From contig CAXKWD010000005.1 in NCBI GenBank assembly GCA_964059195.1, positions 140,703,686 through 140,767,685 on the forward strand: a stretch of 64,000 bases of DNA, given 5' to 3'. The notes under the pieces were generated by a model. That model saw nothing but the letters and a program-made list of their open reading frames with translations, made no database searches and had not been told where the DNA came from. The stretch is from Ectobius pallidus. Its lineage: Eukaryota; Arthropoda; Insecta; Blattodea; Ectobiidae. Made by a program: the position numbers and the translations under genes. Below, one piece after another: positions 1 to 11,639 of this stretch (positions within the stretch are counted from its first letter, which is position 1; each line of letters starts with the position of its first letter).

Positions 1-305
1 TTCCTAAAGTTGCATTATCTAACTTTTTGGACTCTAATATTCAGCCAACAATATAATATTTCTCATTAATTTCGTGAAAAAATATCAGTCACAACATTAT
101 ATTATTAATGACAAGCATTGAATGATATGGTGCTTTGCATAGATTCTTAAGGCAGTTAGCCTACATGTTAACAAATAGGTTGGTGGAACAATTTGATATA
201 TGTTCTTCATTTGAGTGCACATTATTACTATTACAGGCCTAACTCTCTCATTCCGTAAAAAGTACATATAAACTGAGGAATGATAAAAATCTTTAACTGT
301 TGCAG

Positions 306-397
306 GTTGCTGTTAAACGAGAAGAAGCTGTGACCAGAGAGATGACCAGGAAGCTGGCAGAGGACAAGAAAATGAGCAAGAAAGAGAAGGATGAACG
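306..397 (+). CDS. SSR3: SSR3 exon A
   Basis: Acceptor AG at 304-305, donor GT at 398-399. Begins in phase 0 with GTT (Val) and ends CG| inside an Arg codon. Encodes the charged cytosolic loop of TRAP-gamma, 30 full codons. Confidence 0.92.
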
Positions 398-2007
398 GTT
401 AATAGCTTTTATTCAGTTTAGCCTTTAAGTTTAAGAATTCTGGAGATTATATAGCTGGTACTTTAGTCTTTTTTAAAAATATTTTTCTATGAAAATAGCC
501 AAATATATTATATTGTTGTTCAAAACCTGTAGAATCCAGATATATGCACTTTTTTTGTAGGATGGTTCTAAATATACGGTAAGTAAAATCATGAGGATGT
601 TGGTACAAAACTAGCCTAAAACGACAATGTGAAATGTTGCCTACTCACGTAATTCGTGTGCCAGTCACTGGTGCGCTGCAGGTGAAGAGCAGTGGGCTGG
701 GTCACATGGCAAGAAAACAGTGGTGGCATCCTGATAGTGGTATCGTAGTTCTCGGGTAATCACTTGCTATCCTGCTGTCCTTAACCTTTCATAGTTGTCT
801 GGAATTAAAAACTTGCCTTGTCGTTATTGGACCTTTTTTGCACGGGACTGAAGAGCATGCGGACGTGGATGAATAATGCTGTTGTGGAAAGGACTGATGA
901 GATGACAGGTCATCGGTAGCCAATGTAATGTTGGTGAACAATCTAGGAACCACATAACCACACAGAGCAGCTCTTGCAGAAACCAAAGTACCAGCTATGA
1001 TAAATTCTTCTTCTTAAGTGCATGTATGTTCCCCTTGAAAAAGTATATAGTAGTTGATTAAAGTGCTTATGGAAGCTCTTAAAATAAGGCTATCACATTA
1101 AGTAGGCTAATACTGTTATCTGTGGCTTGGGCCAATAAATCTACCATTACCAAATACTATTAAACGATTCTTCCAGGGACAGAACTAGGTAGATTTCCAA
1201 ATCTCATCATGCTATTTCTATAAAATCCACAATCCTATGATCTTATGTTGTGAATCAAATTAGGAAGGATTCATGCAAGATTAATTTCTTTGTGAAAACC
1301 TAAATGCAAATTTTCTAGGTGTCATGAATATGTGATAACACTTCTAGCACCTCTTATAATCAAAGCATGAATAAAAAATAAATAAATACTGTCATTAATA
1401 GAAAATAATTATGCTTTATCTTTTACATCAGGATTCTGTGGAAGAAGAATGAAGTTGCAGACTACGAGGCAACAACCTTTTCAATTTTCTACAACAATGC
1501 TCTGTTTCTGGCACTCGTCATCTTTTCCAGCTTCTACATCCTCAAGACATTCACTCCAGCAGTGTATCCTTTTTTATGGCAAAATGCACACGGGTTTTTG
1601 TAGGAATAGCTTTATAGAGTAAATTGTATCTTAATTTTCCTAAGATAAATCAACACTCAAAGCTTCCAAAATAAAATAAAATTGTTATTAAGCCTGTAGA
1701 GGTCAATATCCTATTATAGGAATTACTGAAGTCGTTACCTGTGTGTACGATTTTGTGTTGGATTATTCAGTCACTTTTTTGAATGATATCAAATTTCTCA
1801 CGTTAAAAATAAGTAATATGCTTTAAGCGCATCTTAAATTGAATACCTACAGTTCGTAAAGTTGCTACAGCTAATTCAGAATCTCATCAGTTAACGACAC
1901 TAACACCATATGTTAAATATTTTTCTTAACTCTGGTTTAGGAACTATGTGCTTTCTGTTGGAGCTGCAGGTGGACTTCTGGCTCTGCTCTCAACAGGATC
2001 CCATTGA
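306..2007 (+). CDS. SSR3: Translocon-associated protein gamma subunit (TRAP-gamma), 3' part
   Basis: Three exons (306-397, 1432-1563, 1941-2007) join in frame to give the last 96 residues and a TGA stop. The protein starts with a charged cytosolic segment ([16 protein letters not shown]), continues through [20 protein letters not shown], and ends with two hydrophobic stretches (about residues 46-66 and 76-94) and the terminus [10 protein letters not shown]. This closely follows the C-terminal half of animal SSR3, including the near-invariant [15 protein letters not shown] block. TRAP-gamma is a multispanning ER membrane subunit of the TRAP complex, which sits beside the Sec61 translocon and helps insert secretory proteins. 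All three splice sites agree in phase (0; CG|G; GT|G). The first coding exons lie left of position 1. No sign of decay, so it is probably functional. Confidence 0.95.
1432..1563 (+). CDS. SSR3: SSR3 exon B
   Basis: Acceptor ...ttacatcag before 1432, donor GT at 1564. Completes the split Arg codon and encodes [13 protein letters not shown] plus the third membrane span, ending GT| in a Val codon. This is the most conserved part of the protein. Confidence 0.95.
1941..2007 (+). CDS. SSR3: SSR3 terminal exon
   Basis: Acceptor ...ctggtttag before 1941. Encodes [16 protein letters not shown] and STGSH, the last membrane span and C-terminus, then TGA at 2005-2007. The 3' UTR is short. Confidence 0.94.
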
Positions 2008-2056
2008 ACATAATTCATTCATATTATTTATAAAGTGTGGGATGTTTGATTTTCTT

Positions 2057-2062
2057 AATAAA
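2057..2062 (+). terminator. SSR3: Poly(A) signal of SSR3
   Basis: A canonical AATAAA lies 50 bases after the SSR3 stop codon, with a T/G-rich stretch just downstream (about 2078-2095). The transcript probably ends near 2080. Confidence 0.8.
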
Positions 2063-2886
2063 ACTTTTAAAGGGTAATGTTGTTACTCATTTTCCACTGC
2101 CAGGCTGAATCCTTCCATTTCCATTTCATGTTTTATGATGTTATATCTCAGTAAAACTAATTGAACTGAGGGTATAGAGATTTTCAATTTCTTCCCTTTT
2201 TCTTTTTTTAATACAGTAGAACCTGGATTATAAGATAGAAAGTATTTGAAAACTATGCTAATATGGATAATTGCTGTTTATTTAGTTTTTTCATACAGGT
2301 CTGACAAAAATGCTTTATTGTTGTTTACTTCCCGTAAAGTTAATTTTGAATCCTTAATTGGCATAATTAAATTTGGAAGTGGGACTCCTGTAAACTAACA
2401 ATCATTCTAGGAACCGTATTTTATGGTAAAATAAATTTGTCCATAGCAGTGCTACAATGGTGCCACAGAGGTGACTTCAGTATTTCATGTTCATAAATTT
2501 AGATAGAAATCACAAAATATCTTAATTCTTGATAATAAGTCACTATACAATGAATACAATTTTTCTCCTCCTTTACTTAATCTTCTGTGAGCTAGTTTTT
2601 ACACATGGCTCCTGCCAGGTAGAGAACTTATCTGGAAGTTGTCCAAGAATTGTGTACTATGACAGCCTGACAAAATCTGTCTAGAAAGTCAACTACCAGT
2701 TAAGCTAGTAGGAGGATGGAGTGGCTGATAAACTACCAACTGCCAGTTAGGGAAGCTTGGTGGAAACAAGATGGCAGCACTCCGAAGCTTCGTACCCACC
2801 TGAATCTCAGAATTGATGCTGGAAGATTTAACTTACACAGTAATGCCTTATTAAGTTCACATGTTAAGTTTTCAGGCTGACAGAAG

Positions 2887-3010
2887 TTCTTGTAAATCTA
2901 CGTGCATTGAACTGTCACATTTACTCACGCATAAGTGCCATTTATATGGGCCAGGATCAATTTGCCAACTTGTAAACAGAAAGCAGTGTCTTATCAACTG
3001 CTCCACTCAG
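2887..3010 (-). repeat. tRNA-derived SINE, family C, copy 1
   Basis: On the minus strand the sequence starts with a tRNA-like head (ctgagtggagcagttgataa, with A-box-like gcagttgataa), followed by a B-box-like segment and the tail shared with the copies near 13.6, 32.4, 44.9 and 52.0 kb (a stretch reading tgggccaggatcaa on the + strand). Diverged, so an old copy. Confidence 0.6.
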
Positions 3011-3362
3011 AATGATGCCCCTACAATGGACAATATTGTTTCATAACGTTGTTTGATTTATTCTTTTAATAATAACTTTAAAAAATGAGATAGTATGAAA
3101 TCTGTACTAATTGAACAAAATGAGTTATTACTTATTAAGTGCCAGAATGGGAAAATTTGTCCATCTGTCTGTCTTCTCTGTGTGATCTGTACACACGATA
3201 ACTCAAATACACTTTATCGGATTTTCATGGAACTTGTTATAAGTAGCAAGATTGAGATCGGATATTTCCGATCTCAATCTTGCTACAGATTTGAACACTT
3301 CACTGTAAATTTCCATCTAATATTTATATTGTTATAAGTATTTATAATGTCCATGGGAAGCA

Positions 3363-4244
3363 AGTGGAGTAATGGGAAGAGGGGTAAGGCAAGGATGCCC
3401 TTTATCGCCTACTCTCTTCAACATATACTTGGAAGATTTAATAAAGAACTGCTTCCTGAACAAGGGAGGAGCAAACATAGGAGGAAGAAGAATAAAGTGC
3501 ATAAGATTTGCCGATGATATGGCTTTGCTAGCAGAGGATGAAACAACACTGAAAAACATGCTGATGGAGCTAAATGGCAGATGTGAGGACTATGGAATGA
3601 AGATAAATATAAATAAGACGAAGACCATGGTTATCGGAAGAGAACCTAAGAGGATAGACACGCGAATCAAAAATGAAGCAGTGAAACAAGTGGATAGTTT
3701 TAAATATCTGGGTTGTACTATAAATAGCAACATGAACTGCTGTCAGGAAGTAAAACAGAGGATAGCCATGGCAAAAGAGGCCTTTAATAGAAAAAGAAGA
3801 ATTTTTTGTGGGCCCATGGCAAAAGATCTTAGGAAGAGGCTAGTAAAGTGCTTTGTGTGGAGTGTAGCACTGTATGGAGCAGAGACTTGGACGCTACGGA
3901 AGAGTGAAGAAAAACGACTGGAATCATTTGAGATGTGGATTTGGAGAAGGATGGAGCGTATACAATGGGCAGACAAAATTAAAAACAAAGACGTGCTAGA
4001 AAGAGTGGGAGAAAGAAGAACATTGTTGGAGCTCCTAAAGAAGAGGAAAAGAAATTGGCTGGGACATTGGCTAAGAAGAAATTGTCTGCTGAAGGATGCT
4101 TTAGAAGGAATGATAAATGGAAAGAAGGTTCGAGGCAGAAGAAGATATCAGATGATAGATAACATTAAAATAAATGGATTGTATGCCGATACAAAAAGGA
4201 AGGCTGAGAGCAGGAAAGAGTGGAGAATGCTTAGTTTGCAGTGA
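3363..4244 (+). CDS. Reverse transcriptase C-terminal part (LINE ORF, 5'-truncated)
   Basis: The frame is open from the truncation point at 3363, with the first ATG at 3372, to TGA at 4242-4244. It shows the RT block GVRQGCPLSPTLFN, the catalytic FADD motif (residues 46-49 counted from the first ATG), the thumb region motif FKYLGCTI, and the C-terminal VALYGAETWTLRK and KRNWLGHWLRR blocks of endonuclease-reverse transcriptase elements. The endonuclease and the first half of the RT are missing, so the product cannot be an active retrotransposition protein. The remaining 290 codons have no stop or frameshift, so the insertion is young. Confidence 0.88.
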   Translation, partial: SGVMGRGVRQGCPLSPTLFNIYLEDLIKNCFLNKGGANIGGRRIKCIRFADDMALLAEDETTLKNMLMELNGRCEDYGMKININKTKTMVIGREPKRIDTRIKNEAVKQVDSFKYLGCTINSNMNCCQEVKQRIAMAKEAFNRKRRIFCGPMAKDLRKRLVKCFVWSVALYGAETWTLRKSEEKRLESFEMWIWRRMERIQWADKIKNKDVLERVGERRTLLELLKKRKRNWLGHWLRRNCLLKDALEGMINGKKVRGRRRYQMIDNIKINGLYADTKRKAESRKEWRMLSLQ

Positions 4245-4281
4245 AAGACCTGCCCTTGGGCAGAACACTATGAATGAATGA
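3363..4281 (+). mobile_element. 5'-truncated non-LTR retrotransposon with target-site duplication
   Basis: The insertion starts directly inside reverse transcriptase coding sequence at 3363 and ends in a tail of atga repeats. The 10-bp sequence atgggaagca occurs immediately before it (3353-3362) and immediately after it (4282-4291), which marks a target-site duplication from target-primed reverse transcription. About 0.9 kb remains of what must have been a 3 kb or longer element. Confidence 0.9.
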
Positions 4282-4423
4282 ATGGGAAGCAGCCTATTGA
4301 TATTGGAGGAAATCGGTTGACCGGTACTGGAGTAATGCCCAATTTAGCACCTATTTTATGGTGGTATATCAGAAAGAATTTATCAAATGCAAATCAGTTC
4401 TTTCTCTTTCTTTGTCTTAGTTT

Positions 4424-4806
4424 TACCTCTCCTTGTTAGGATTTAAGCGACCTAAGCCTTACCTGTCGGGAGAGGGTTTATCTATGGATCACATGTACAT
4501 ACTTTTTTGACCACACAAGGACATGGAGGACCTCCCCAGATGAGTTATCAGCTCAATGCCGGGGCCACCTCCGAGTCAACACGAACACATAGGACGAGAC
4601 ACACCATTCACACACACACTCACTCCGAACAAGGCGAGGATGGGATGAAGATGATATTGATGGCCAGATGATATCTGGGGACTACAAGGGCCTAAAGTTA
4701 CCCGAGAGGTGAGAAAAAACCCCACCTAGGTAACTTGTCCAGACCAGGATTCAAACCCGGGCCCGCTGCGTGAGAGGAGCAAATGCATCCCCTAAGCCAC
4801 AGCGAT
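4424..4806 (-). repeat. tRNA-derived SINE, family D, about 380 bp
   Basis: Read on the minus strand it begins with a tRNA-like head: ccatcgctgtggcttagggg (A-box region) and, 50 bases on, a B-box-like gggtttgaatcc. The body follows, containing the cgaggatgggatgaagatg region on the + strand. I saw no second full copy of this family in the window. Confidence 0.65.
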
Positions 4807-4847
4807 GGACCAAATCAGTTCTTATGACAACATATTGTTTTACAGTG

Positions 4848-5612
4848 TTCATCATGGGCGTACGGTGAAATTTTTTTCGGGAGGGGTTCAATGTAAAGTC
4901 GTCTCAGCTCCATGTCATTGCGCAAATTATGAATTATTACTTTTTTATTTACTAAACAGTTGTATTGTGATAATTTTATTAATACACTGTAATAAATTAA
5001 TACACAGCTCAGTCTTTGAAACGGTTTTTCTTGAGATTTCTATCCATTTCTCGTTTAAGCTAGAGTCTATAAATAAAAACTTTCTTTTGAAAAATTATAA
5101 TAATATTGTATGGTGCATAGGGGATGTTTTTAATTTCATCTGTACATCCACCGGTGGAAAAGCCCGATTAATGCCGATTACTTCATGATAATTTTGTGAT
5201 GAGCTCGTGATTACTGTTGGCTTTACAAACAGGTTGATGGATTTTGGCGGGAGTATTCGAGTTGTCGTTTGACACTGTTACTAAGCTGAAAAACTATCAA
5301 CACCACGAGGTTTTGAAATTTGAATCTTAAATAAATTATGATAAATCTTAAATAATGCTTTGATATGTACAAAATTGTAAAATATGTAACAACCGATTCA
5401 GAGTTTTTTTTAAATTTAATTTTGTTCCATGATTTATAATCTTCAAAATATTGCAGATATTTCGGTTTCAACCCCCTTGAACCCCCCCCCCCCCCTTACC
5501 ATGGTGTTCATATACAGCTTTGGAAGTTGCAATACATTTAGCTTTCGGAAATAACACCAGGGTTCAACTCAAACAATTTCACAAGGGGGGGGGGGGAATT
5601 AAATGTGGCTCC
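4848..5612. repeat. Probable diverged repeat with poly-C and poly-G tracts
   Basis: The segment opens with catgggcgtacggtg followed by gggaggggttcaa, and contains caacccccttgaac, a poly-C run at about 5482-5496 and a poly-G run at about 5585-5597. This arrangement looks like a degenerate inverted repeat of a mobile element, but I cannot define its ends. The open frame at 4805-5188 inside it has no recognisable domain. Confidence 0.3.
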
Positions 5613-6234
5613 TATGCACTAACATTATATCTTGCTTCATATAAAAATAAATGTAGTAATTAATACCACACAGTTGAAAAGAAAACGTTTTTAATGGATA
5701 TAAATAGGTCTATTCTTTAATAATAATAAGAATTCACTCACCGAATTTACAGGAACAGTTTGTTTTGATGTGACGAAATGCTGGAAGACTTTCCTGAGAG
5801 GAGAGTCTTTTGCAAAATGATGTCCAACCCTTATCCACTCTGCTGTAAATCTTTTGGGAAGACATGGCCCATTGATGTTCACAAACATCATAGACGCTAG
5901 TGTTTTTGTTTGCATCTGATTCCTTAATTTAATTAGAGTTATTCATGACACTAACATCCCTTTTACATTCTGCAGAAGATACTGGTATTACTTTTATTCT
6001 TGGATCAGTTCCTTTAGTGTTTCACCAATAAATTCACTTTTCTTCATTTGCTTGAACTGGCGAAATTCTTTCAAAATTGTCATAACAACAGAAGTGTCAG
6101 TGTTTGAAGGCACTAATTTCGAAGTGACACATAAGGACTATATTTTCATCACCAAATAATATTAATTCATTTTCTTCCTATGGACGCTGCATTTTGTTTA
6201 AAACTTCACAGTCTTTAGAACAGAACCTTGAAAG

Positions 6235-6435
6235 ACGTAGGACTGTTGCACATGTCTCCCCGTCTCAAATGGGGAGCTACTTGCCCCTACATTCATCAGT
6301 GCAAGGTGGTCCGTGCGCACAGATTCCACACATGCCTCACCTTGCACCATAGCATGCCCCGGCTTGCATCTCCATGCAACATGCACATGCCTCTTGTGTG
6401 CATGAAATGTTGCACAGGCGTGAACGTGGCTAAGT
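6235..6435. other. Locally GC-rich segment of unknown nature
   Basis: A 200-bp patch clearly richer in G and C than its surroundings, with repeated gcatg/catgc words and open frames on both strands. No motif, splice pattern or repeat partner was found, so it may be part of an unidentified mobile element. Confidence 0.25.
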
Positions 6436-8808
6436 CATACATCGTTGTTTAACTATACTCGATAGTATACAAAACTTTATTTTCAAATATTTTATGTGAT
6501 AAAAATTGACACGCTCAAAATCTTTTTACAAAGTAAAGGAGAATATAGATTTTGATGATGAAAATAAGGGAGCCAGGAGACTAAATAAAATGGGGGGAAA
6601 ATACGGGAGAACCCAGGAAATATGGGAGAGTTGGCAACCCTGTATGCCAGTGTCATATGAATATTCTTAGAATGGGAAGGATAAGCAAGTGGAAGTGGAG
6701 AGGGAAGAATAAAACAAATTTTATATATTATATATCTTTTAAAAATGTAATTTTTTAAAATGAAGTCTCTCCCCCAAAGTTTCAGCTTCCAGCAACAATG
6801 TTACATATGCCATCAAACTTGTTTAAAATACAGAGGATTAAATACGAGGCACTTCAACCTTAGGGAGGCTGAAGACATTGGCTACAATATACACTCACAC
6901 TGATTACAACTATAACAGGAGTTATCATACTGTTACAAGGTATCCAAGTGTCCTGCCTGCCTAATACACTTATCCTTTATTATTACACACACAAAAAAAA
7001 CTGATGTGTATTAACAACACTTAACTTCATTTGAGCTGCAAAGACAGGCAGGCAGGATCGCCAGATGAAGTCTCCCTCATAAAAAAATGAGATGACATGC
7101 ATGATCTGGGAAAAGTAGAAAAGCACCATGATGCAACAATAGAAAAACTGGCAGTGAATATCAACCATTTCTCTTGCTTTTCTGCTGTGTTTGATTTCTG
7201 CTCTAGAAACAATAATAAGATCATGAAGAAAGTTAGTGAAAGCAACCATTCCTTATAAGGAGTTTAGTACAAAGAAGTTATATGGGTATCTGTCAGAGAG
7301 AGAGAGAAAAAAAAGTAAAACTTCCTATGTAACTAATGTAAATTACTTAAATATTTTATGTAATAATATTTGCATATTTTGCAGTTGTTTATGGCACACA
7401 TGTTAGAATATTTTAAAAACTTTTTGCATGAGTAGAACAATGAAAGGAATATTTTAACAGTTCATAGGAAATATGCATTGTGCATAAACAAGGCCCGAAT
7501 TCTTAGTTTTTAAGCATATTAAAGGCATTCCTAAGAAACTTACACTTGCAGTTTATTCATTGTTTGCTCCAGGAAGATGCTGAAAGTGAAGTATTCTAAA
7601 TGAGTGAATAATTGAAAAAGTTCTTGTTGAATTTATGTGGAAATGACAGGGGCAATTCTAAAATAATAATTAAGTGAAAAGTATTCCTATAGTTTTGTGG
7701 TTCCGAGTCTTGGAAATTTATGTACAAATAAAATGAATTAACAGGCTACATTTTTCAATGTGCTTATTGCACTTATTAAATGAAACTAAACAAATTGACT
7801 GAAAATGGTAAAAACTAAAATAAAACTATTTTAATATGTTTAAAAAACTAAAACAGGGTTTATAAAGACCTAAAAATCCAGACCCTACTCATAAAGAATG
7901 AATATATCTTGCTGGAAATTTGCTAAGAAATTTGTCATATTTTTATAAAAATTAATTTTAAATAAGACATTTTATGGCTGATTTGTGGTGGACAAAGTAG
8001 GGTCAGGGCAGGTTTTCTCGAGGTGCCCCATGTTCCCCTGCCATGTATCATTCCACTGCAACTTCATTTGGTTGCAATAAAGGAATTATTACGTTATTGT
8101 GAATGTCTGTGGTTCAAAATGAACTTTTCGTTTTGAAAATGCATTTGTTGTAATTTATATGTATTGTATAGGCATACATTTTGTTTTCCCATGGCTTAAT
8201 TTTCACCCTAGGGCCTTGCATTATTTTTATTCATTGTTGATTTTACAGATTACTGGCAGCAAAGATCAGTATAGGGTATGTAGGGTGGAGGAGGAGGAGG
8301 AAATAATCAAGACTTTTAAAAAGCATCCAATACTTTGATCATTAGTTGAAATAGGGTACAGAGTACCGGTGAGAGCCGATTAGACTAAAGTCTTGTTTCC
8401 CTGGAAGTATTTATTATTTTGTAATTTCTAAAAAAGGACCAAGAAAGAGATACATGGAATATTACAATAATTATAATTGTCTTATATACATATATATTGA
8501 AGAGCAAGGGATGAAGGAAGTTAAAAGTCACTGATAATGGTACAATACAAATCACAGCTACTACATAAATTTATTTACTTTATGAAGTAGACTGGAGGCT
8601 TGAAGGAACAATTTATCACCATTTATTCTATTTTGCAAGAAGTTACTGTCAGATACCTATCTGTTTTACTAGCTGATTTTGTATATTGTTAGAGTAATGT
8701 TAAGCTTGATTTTATCATATCAGGAGTGTAAACTATGCAGCTGTTTGTGTGAAATATTTATACATTTTCGTTCATTGAGCTCCCAAAGTGGTTTTATATG
8801 ACATATCT

Positions 8809-9045
8809 TCAAGGATTCTGAGCATGGGATGAAAGTAACACTGACTGACAGTAGTCAATGCCCATCCTTGGCACGTCTGCCATCGTAGTCCTCCATAATA
8901 GCATCACACTTGGACATGTGGCATCCATTCTCCAGTATCCCCGAAGAGGGCATTCAGAGATTGGAGATATTCCGATTCTGTGTAGAAGAGCAGCATGATA
9001 GTCGTGGTTGGTGGCAGTCCTAAAAGCAGCAATTCCCATGGCTCT
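8809..9045 (-). pseudogene. Remnant of a LINE ORF, C-terminal (post-RT) region
   Basis: The minus-strand frame reads FRTATNHDYHAALLHRIG and ISPISECPL. This matches the pattern of the region after the RT/RNase H of insect non-LTR elements (tgH.YL..HLHRIG...P.CPLC). The second Cys of the CPLC motif is replaced by Arg and the downstream MDATH-like part continues only in a shifted frame, so this is a broken fragment. No target-site duplication found. Confidence 0.55.
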
Positions 9046-10007
9046 TGAAAGGTCTTGGGGTATTGGTTATTTATTAGACATGACCAATTCTTCTAGGCAC
9101 TAGTTTACAGCAACTGGGACCTTATTTGGCTCTCCATAAAGGACTTAACAGTATATTTAAAAACATGCACGAAAGATGTAAATTGAGACATTTACAGCTT
9201 ACTCATGGCAGAAGTTATGCTTGAAATTTTTATATTTCTAAGAAACAATTGTATTCTGATTTATTTTCCTTTAAAGCTTTGTGAACATAAATATGGAGAA
9301 TAATCATTAATATTATATTCTAAGCTTGGAACGAATGCGAATTCCCTTTCATGGTATTTTCAAGAAGATAATATGTTTCAGGGGAGACATCATTTTTCAG
9401 GCTTTTCACTTGGATTTTATTTAAGATATAAATAGATGAAGAGTCTGTTCAAATGATACTTCTCTTTCTCTTCATATACAAGAAACTCCATCGACTCATT
9501 TTAGTAGCAGTGGTTCAATTTGCCAATAAATTCTTTAAAAATTACAGATGTTTTTCTTTACTTTCTTAAAAATCATGAGTTAAAAATATGTAGGCCTTTA
9601 CCTTTATTTTGAAAATATTTTGATTAAAGGAATATTTATAATAGAAATGGTAAGAAAATATAAATTTCTTACAAAAAGATATACAAAAAGTAGAGACGAG
9701 TTGACGTGAGCTACATTTGAACAGACTCAAATACGAAATGGAGTGCCACCTTAGGGCATGATATGTGAACTACACGCTATACATGTGGGTATATGTTACA
9801 CTATTATACAAACACAAATGTAATTGTGCCCCTGTGGTTCAGGGAGCAACATCACTTGTATACATGGAATTATGCAAGGTTATGGCCCAGGTGCACTGAC
9901 GTCAGTTAAGAATTAACAGCTGTAAACCTTGTAAATTTTGTGGTGCACCAACAATTATAGGCTTAACATCCATAAACTTTAGCAGCTCATTTCTGGTTGG
10001 TTAAATA

Positions 10008-10702
10008 CAGGGTGTGGCAAAACATCCTCCCTATTTTAAATTTCAAATAAAAAACAGATGGATCAAAATAAAGAAAGTGCATTAATATTAATGATATCTA
10101 CACAGTGGGAATTTAGGGTTTTCAGTATATTACATTAGTTCACCTCACTGCTAAGTGTAAATAGACCTTAATCCTGTCTCTGTGCTCTTATAGCAAGGTT
10201 CACCATATCATTAGGCACTATATCCACGCCGCAACATTCGCACAAGATGGGAGTAGCAGTCAACTTGTGTTGTCATAAAGACAGAAAAAAACAAGTGATA
10301 AACAGTAAACAAAAATTGAAAAGGATATTGAAATTGCGGAATTGACATTCAATACAGTATCCAACCATGCCGTGGACGGGAAAAGAACGTGTCTACGCTG
10401 TGGAATTATTTCTGGTAAACGGGTATTCCGTTGTCGCTGTTCAGCGTGCTTTCCGGATTCGCTTCCAAATTCCCCCTCGTGGTGCAGTTCCAGATCGGAA
10501 AAGCATTAGCTTATGGGTATCAAACTTTAGAGCAAGTGGTAACATGATTAAAACGGGAGGGGGGAGATCACGCAGCGTTCGAATTCCAGAAAACAAACGT
10601 CCCACTGTGTAGAATCATTTTTGTTAATATAGCTTCTTTATTTTGATCCATCTGTTTTTTTATTTGAACTTTAAAATAGGGAGGATGTTTTGCCGCACCC
10701 TG
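10008..10702 (+). mobile_element. Internally deleted DNA transposon with long terminal inverted repeats (DUF4817 type)
   Basis: The 5' end cagggtgtggcaaaacatcc and the reverse complement of the 3' end (cagggtgcggcaaaacatcc) match, and the identity continues for about 65 bp on each side through cagatggatcaaaataaag. The element is flanked by TA on both sides (10006-10007, 10703-10704), as for Tc1/mariner-type insertion. Inside is only the N-terminal DNA-binding part of a transposase; the catalytic domain is absent. It could move only in trans. Confidence 0.85.
10367..10612 (+). CDS. DUF4817 helix-turn-helix fragment of a transposase
   Basis: 81 residues, beginning MPWTGKERVYAVELFLVNGY and including VVAVQRAFRIRFQIPPRG and SISLWVSNFRASG. 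This is the DUF4817-type helix-turn-helix seen at the N-terminus of many insect Tc1/mariner-like transposases, a domain thought to bind the inverted repeats. The frame ends after the KTGGGRSRSVRIPENKRPTV linker, where the full transposase would continue to its DDE domain. The product could be a DNA-binding-only protein, or the ORF may be an untranslated remnant. Confidence 0.75.
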   Translation: MPWTGKERVYAVELFLVNGYSVVAVQRAFRIRFQIPPRGAVPDRKSISLWVSNFRASGNMIKTGGGRSRSVRIPENKRPTV

Positions 10703-11639
10703 TACTTAACGGTTCTAAGATACAAAGAACATGGTTGAATTTCTTGGTAATTTTGAAGACAAGTTGCTGTATTGGCACCACTGAGATCAACCAGAACATA
10801 ACTCAAGAGAGATTTTTATAGGAAGGATAATCAAATTCAAAGTGTTACTGAAGTGACATTTCAGGAATGATTCTGGCTCCATCTTCAATGATGCATTTTC
10901 TGGATACTGCAGAAGAGCTGAGAGATTGGAGTTCCACTAATAACATTTATTCTATTTTAATTATTGAATCTCATCTTCTTGGCACTGAAATTTTATAGAG
11001 CAGGGAAGTTTTAATCAGTGGTTTTGCTTCATGAATAAGTCAACAGCACGAATAATCATTGTGCTGCAATAACTATGATTTTGTAGCCAGTATGCAAAAT
11101 AACTGGAATTTGTTTACCTGTACTTGAATTAGCTCTCCGTTACTGTTTCTTTATTGGTTTCACATTATTAATTTTGTTTCGTCCCTCAGAGCAATACAAA
11201 CAGACTAGAGAAACTGATTAAAAAACGACAGTTGATAAGAAAAGTATTCAGTAAAAAGTAATTGACTACTGATAGGGTAACCAACTGCCAGAAAACACCA
11301 GTTAACTTAAATAACGCCTGTTGATGTTGGTGCTCTAATTTGTGAAATTAATGCCTGTAAAATTTACAGTTGCTACATAACAGTAGAAAACAACCCATGT
11401 CGATCCACCTGGCCATATATCGCTCAAATCTTCTGTATTTCATTTTTTATTTCTGTTGTTAGACAATTTTATGTGGCTACTAACTGCAAAGGAATTAAAC
11501 AGTAATTAGTATGATTATCATATCCTGTCACCATACTTTATGACTGTTTCTTTTGCAATTCAGTAATTCTGGGCTTAGTTTCCAGTAGTACAGAAAATTT
11601 AATTCCAACCTTGTATGACTAGGCATTAGTTATTACCGG

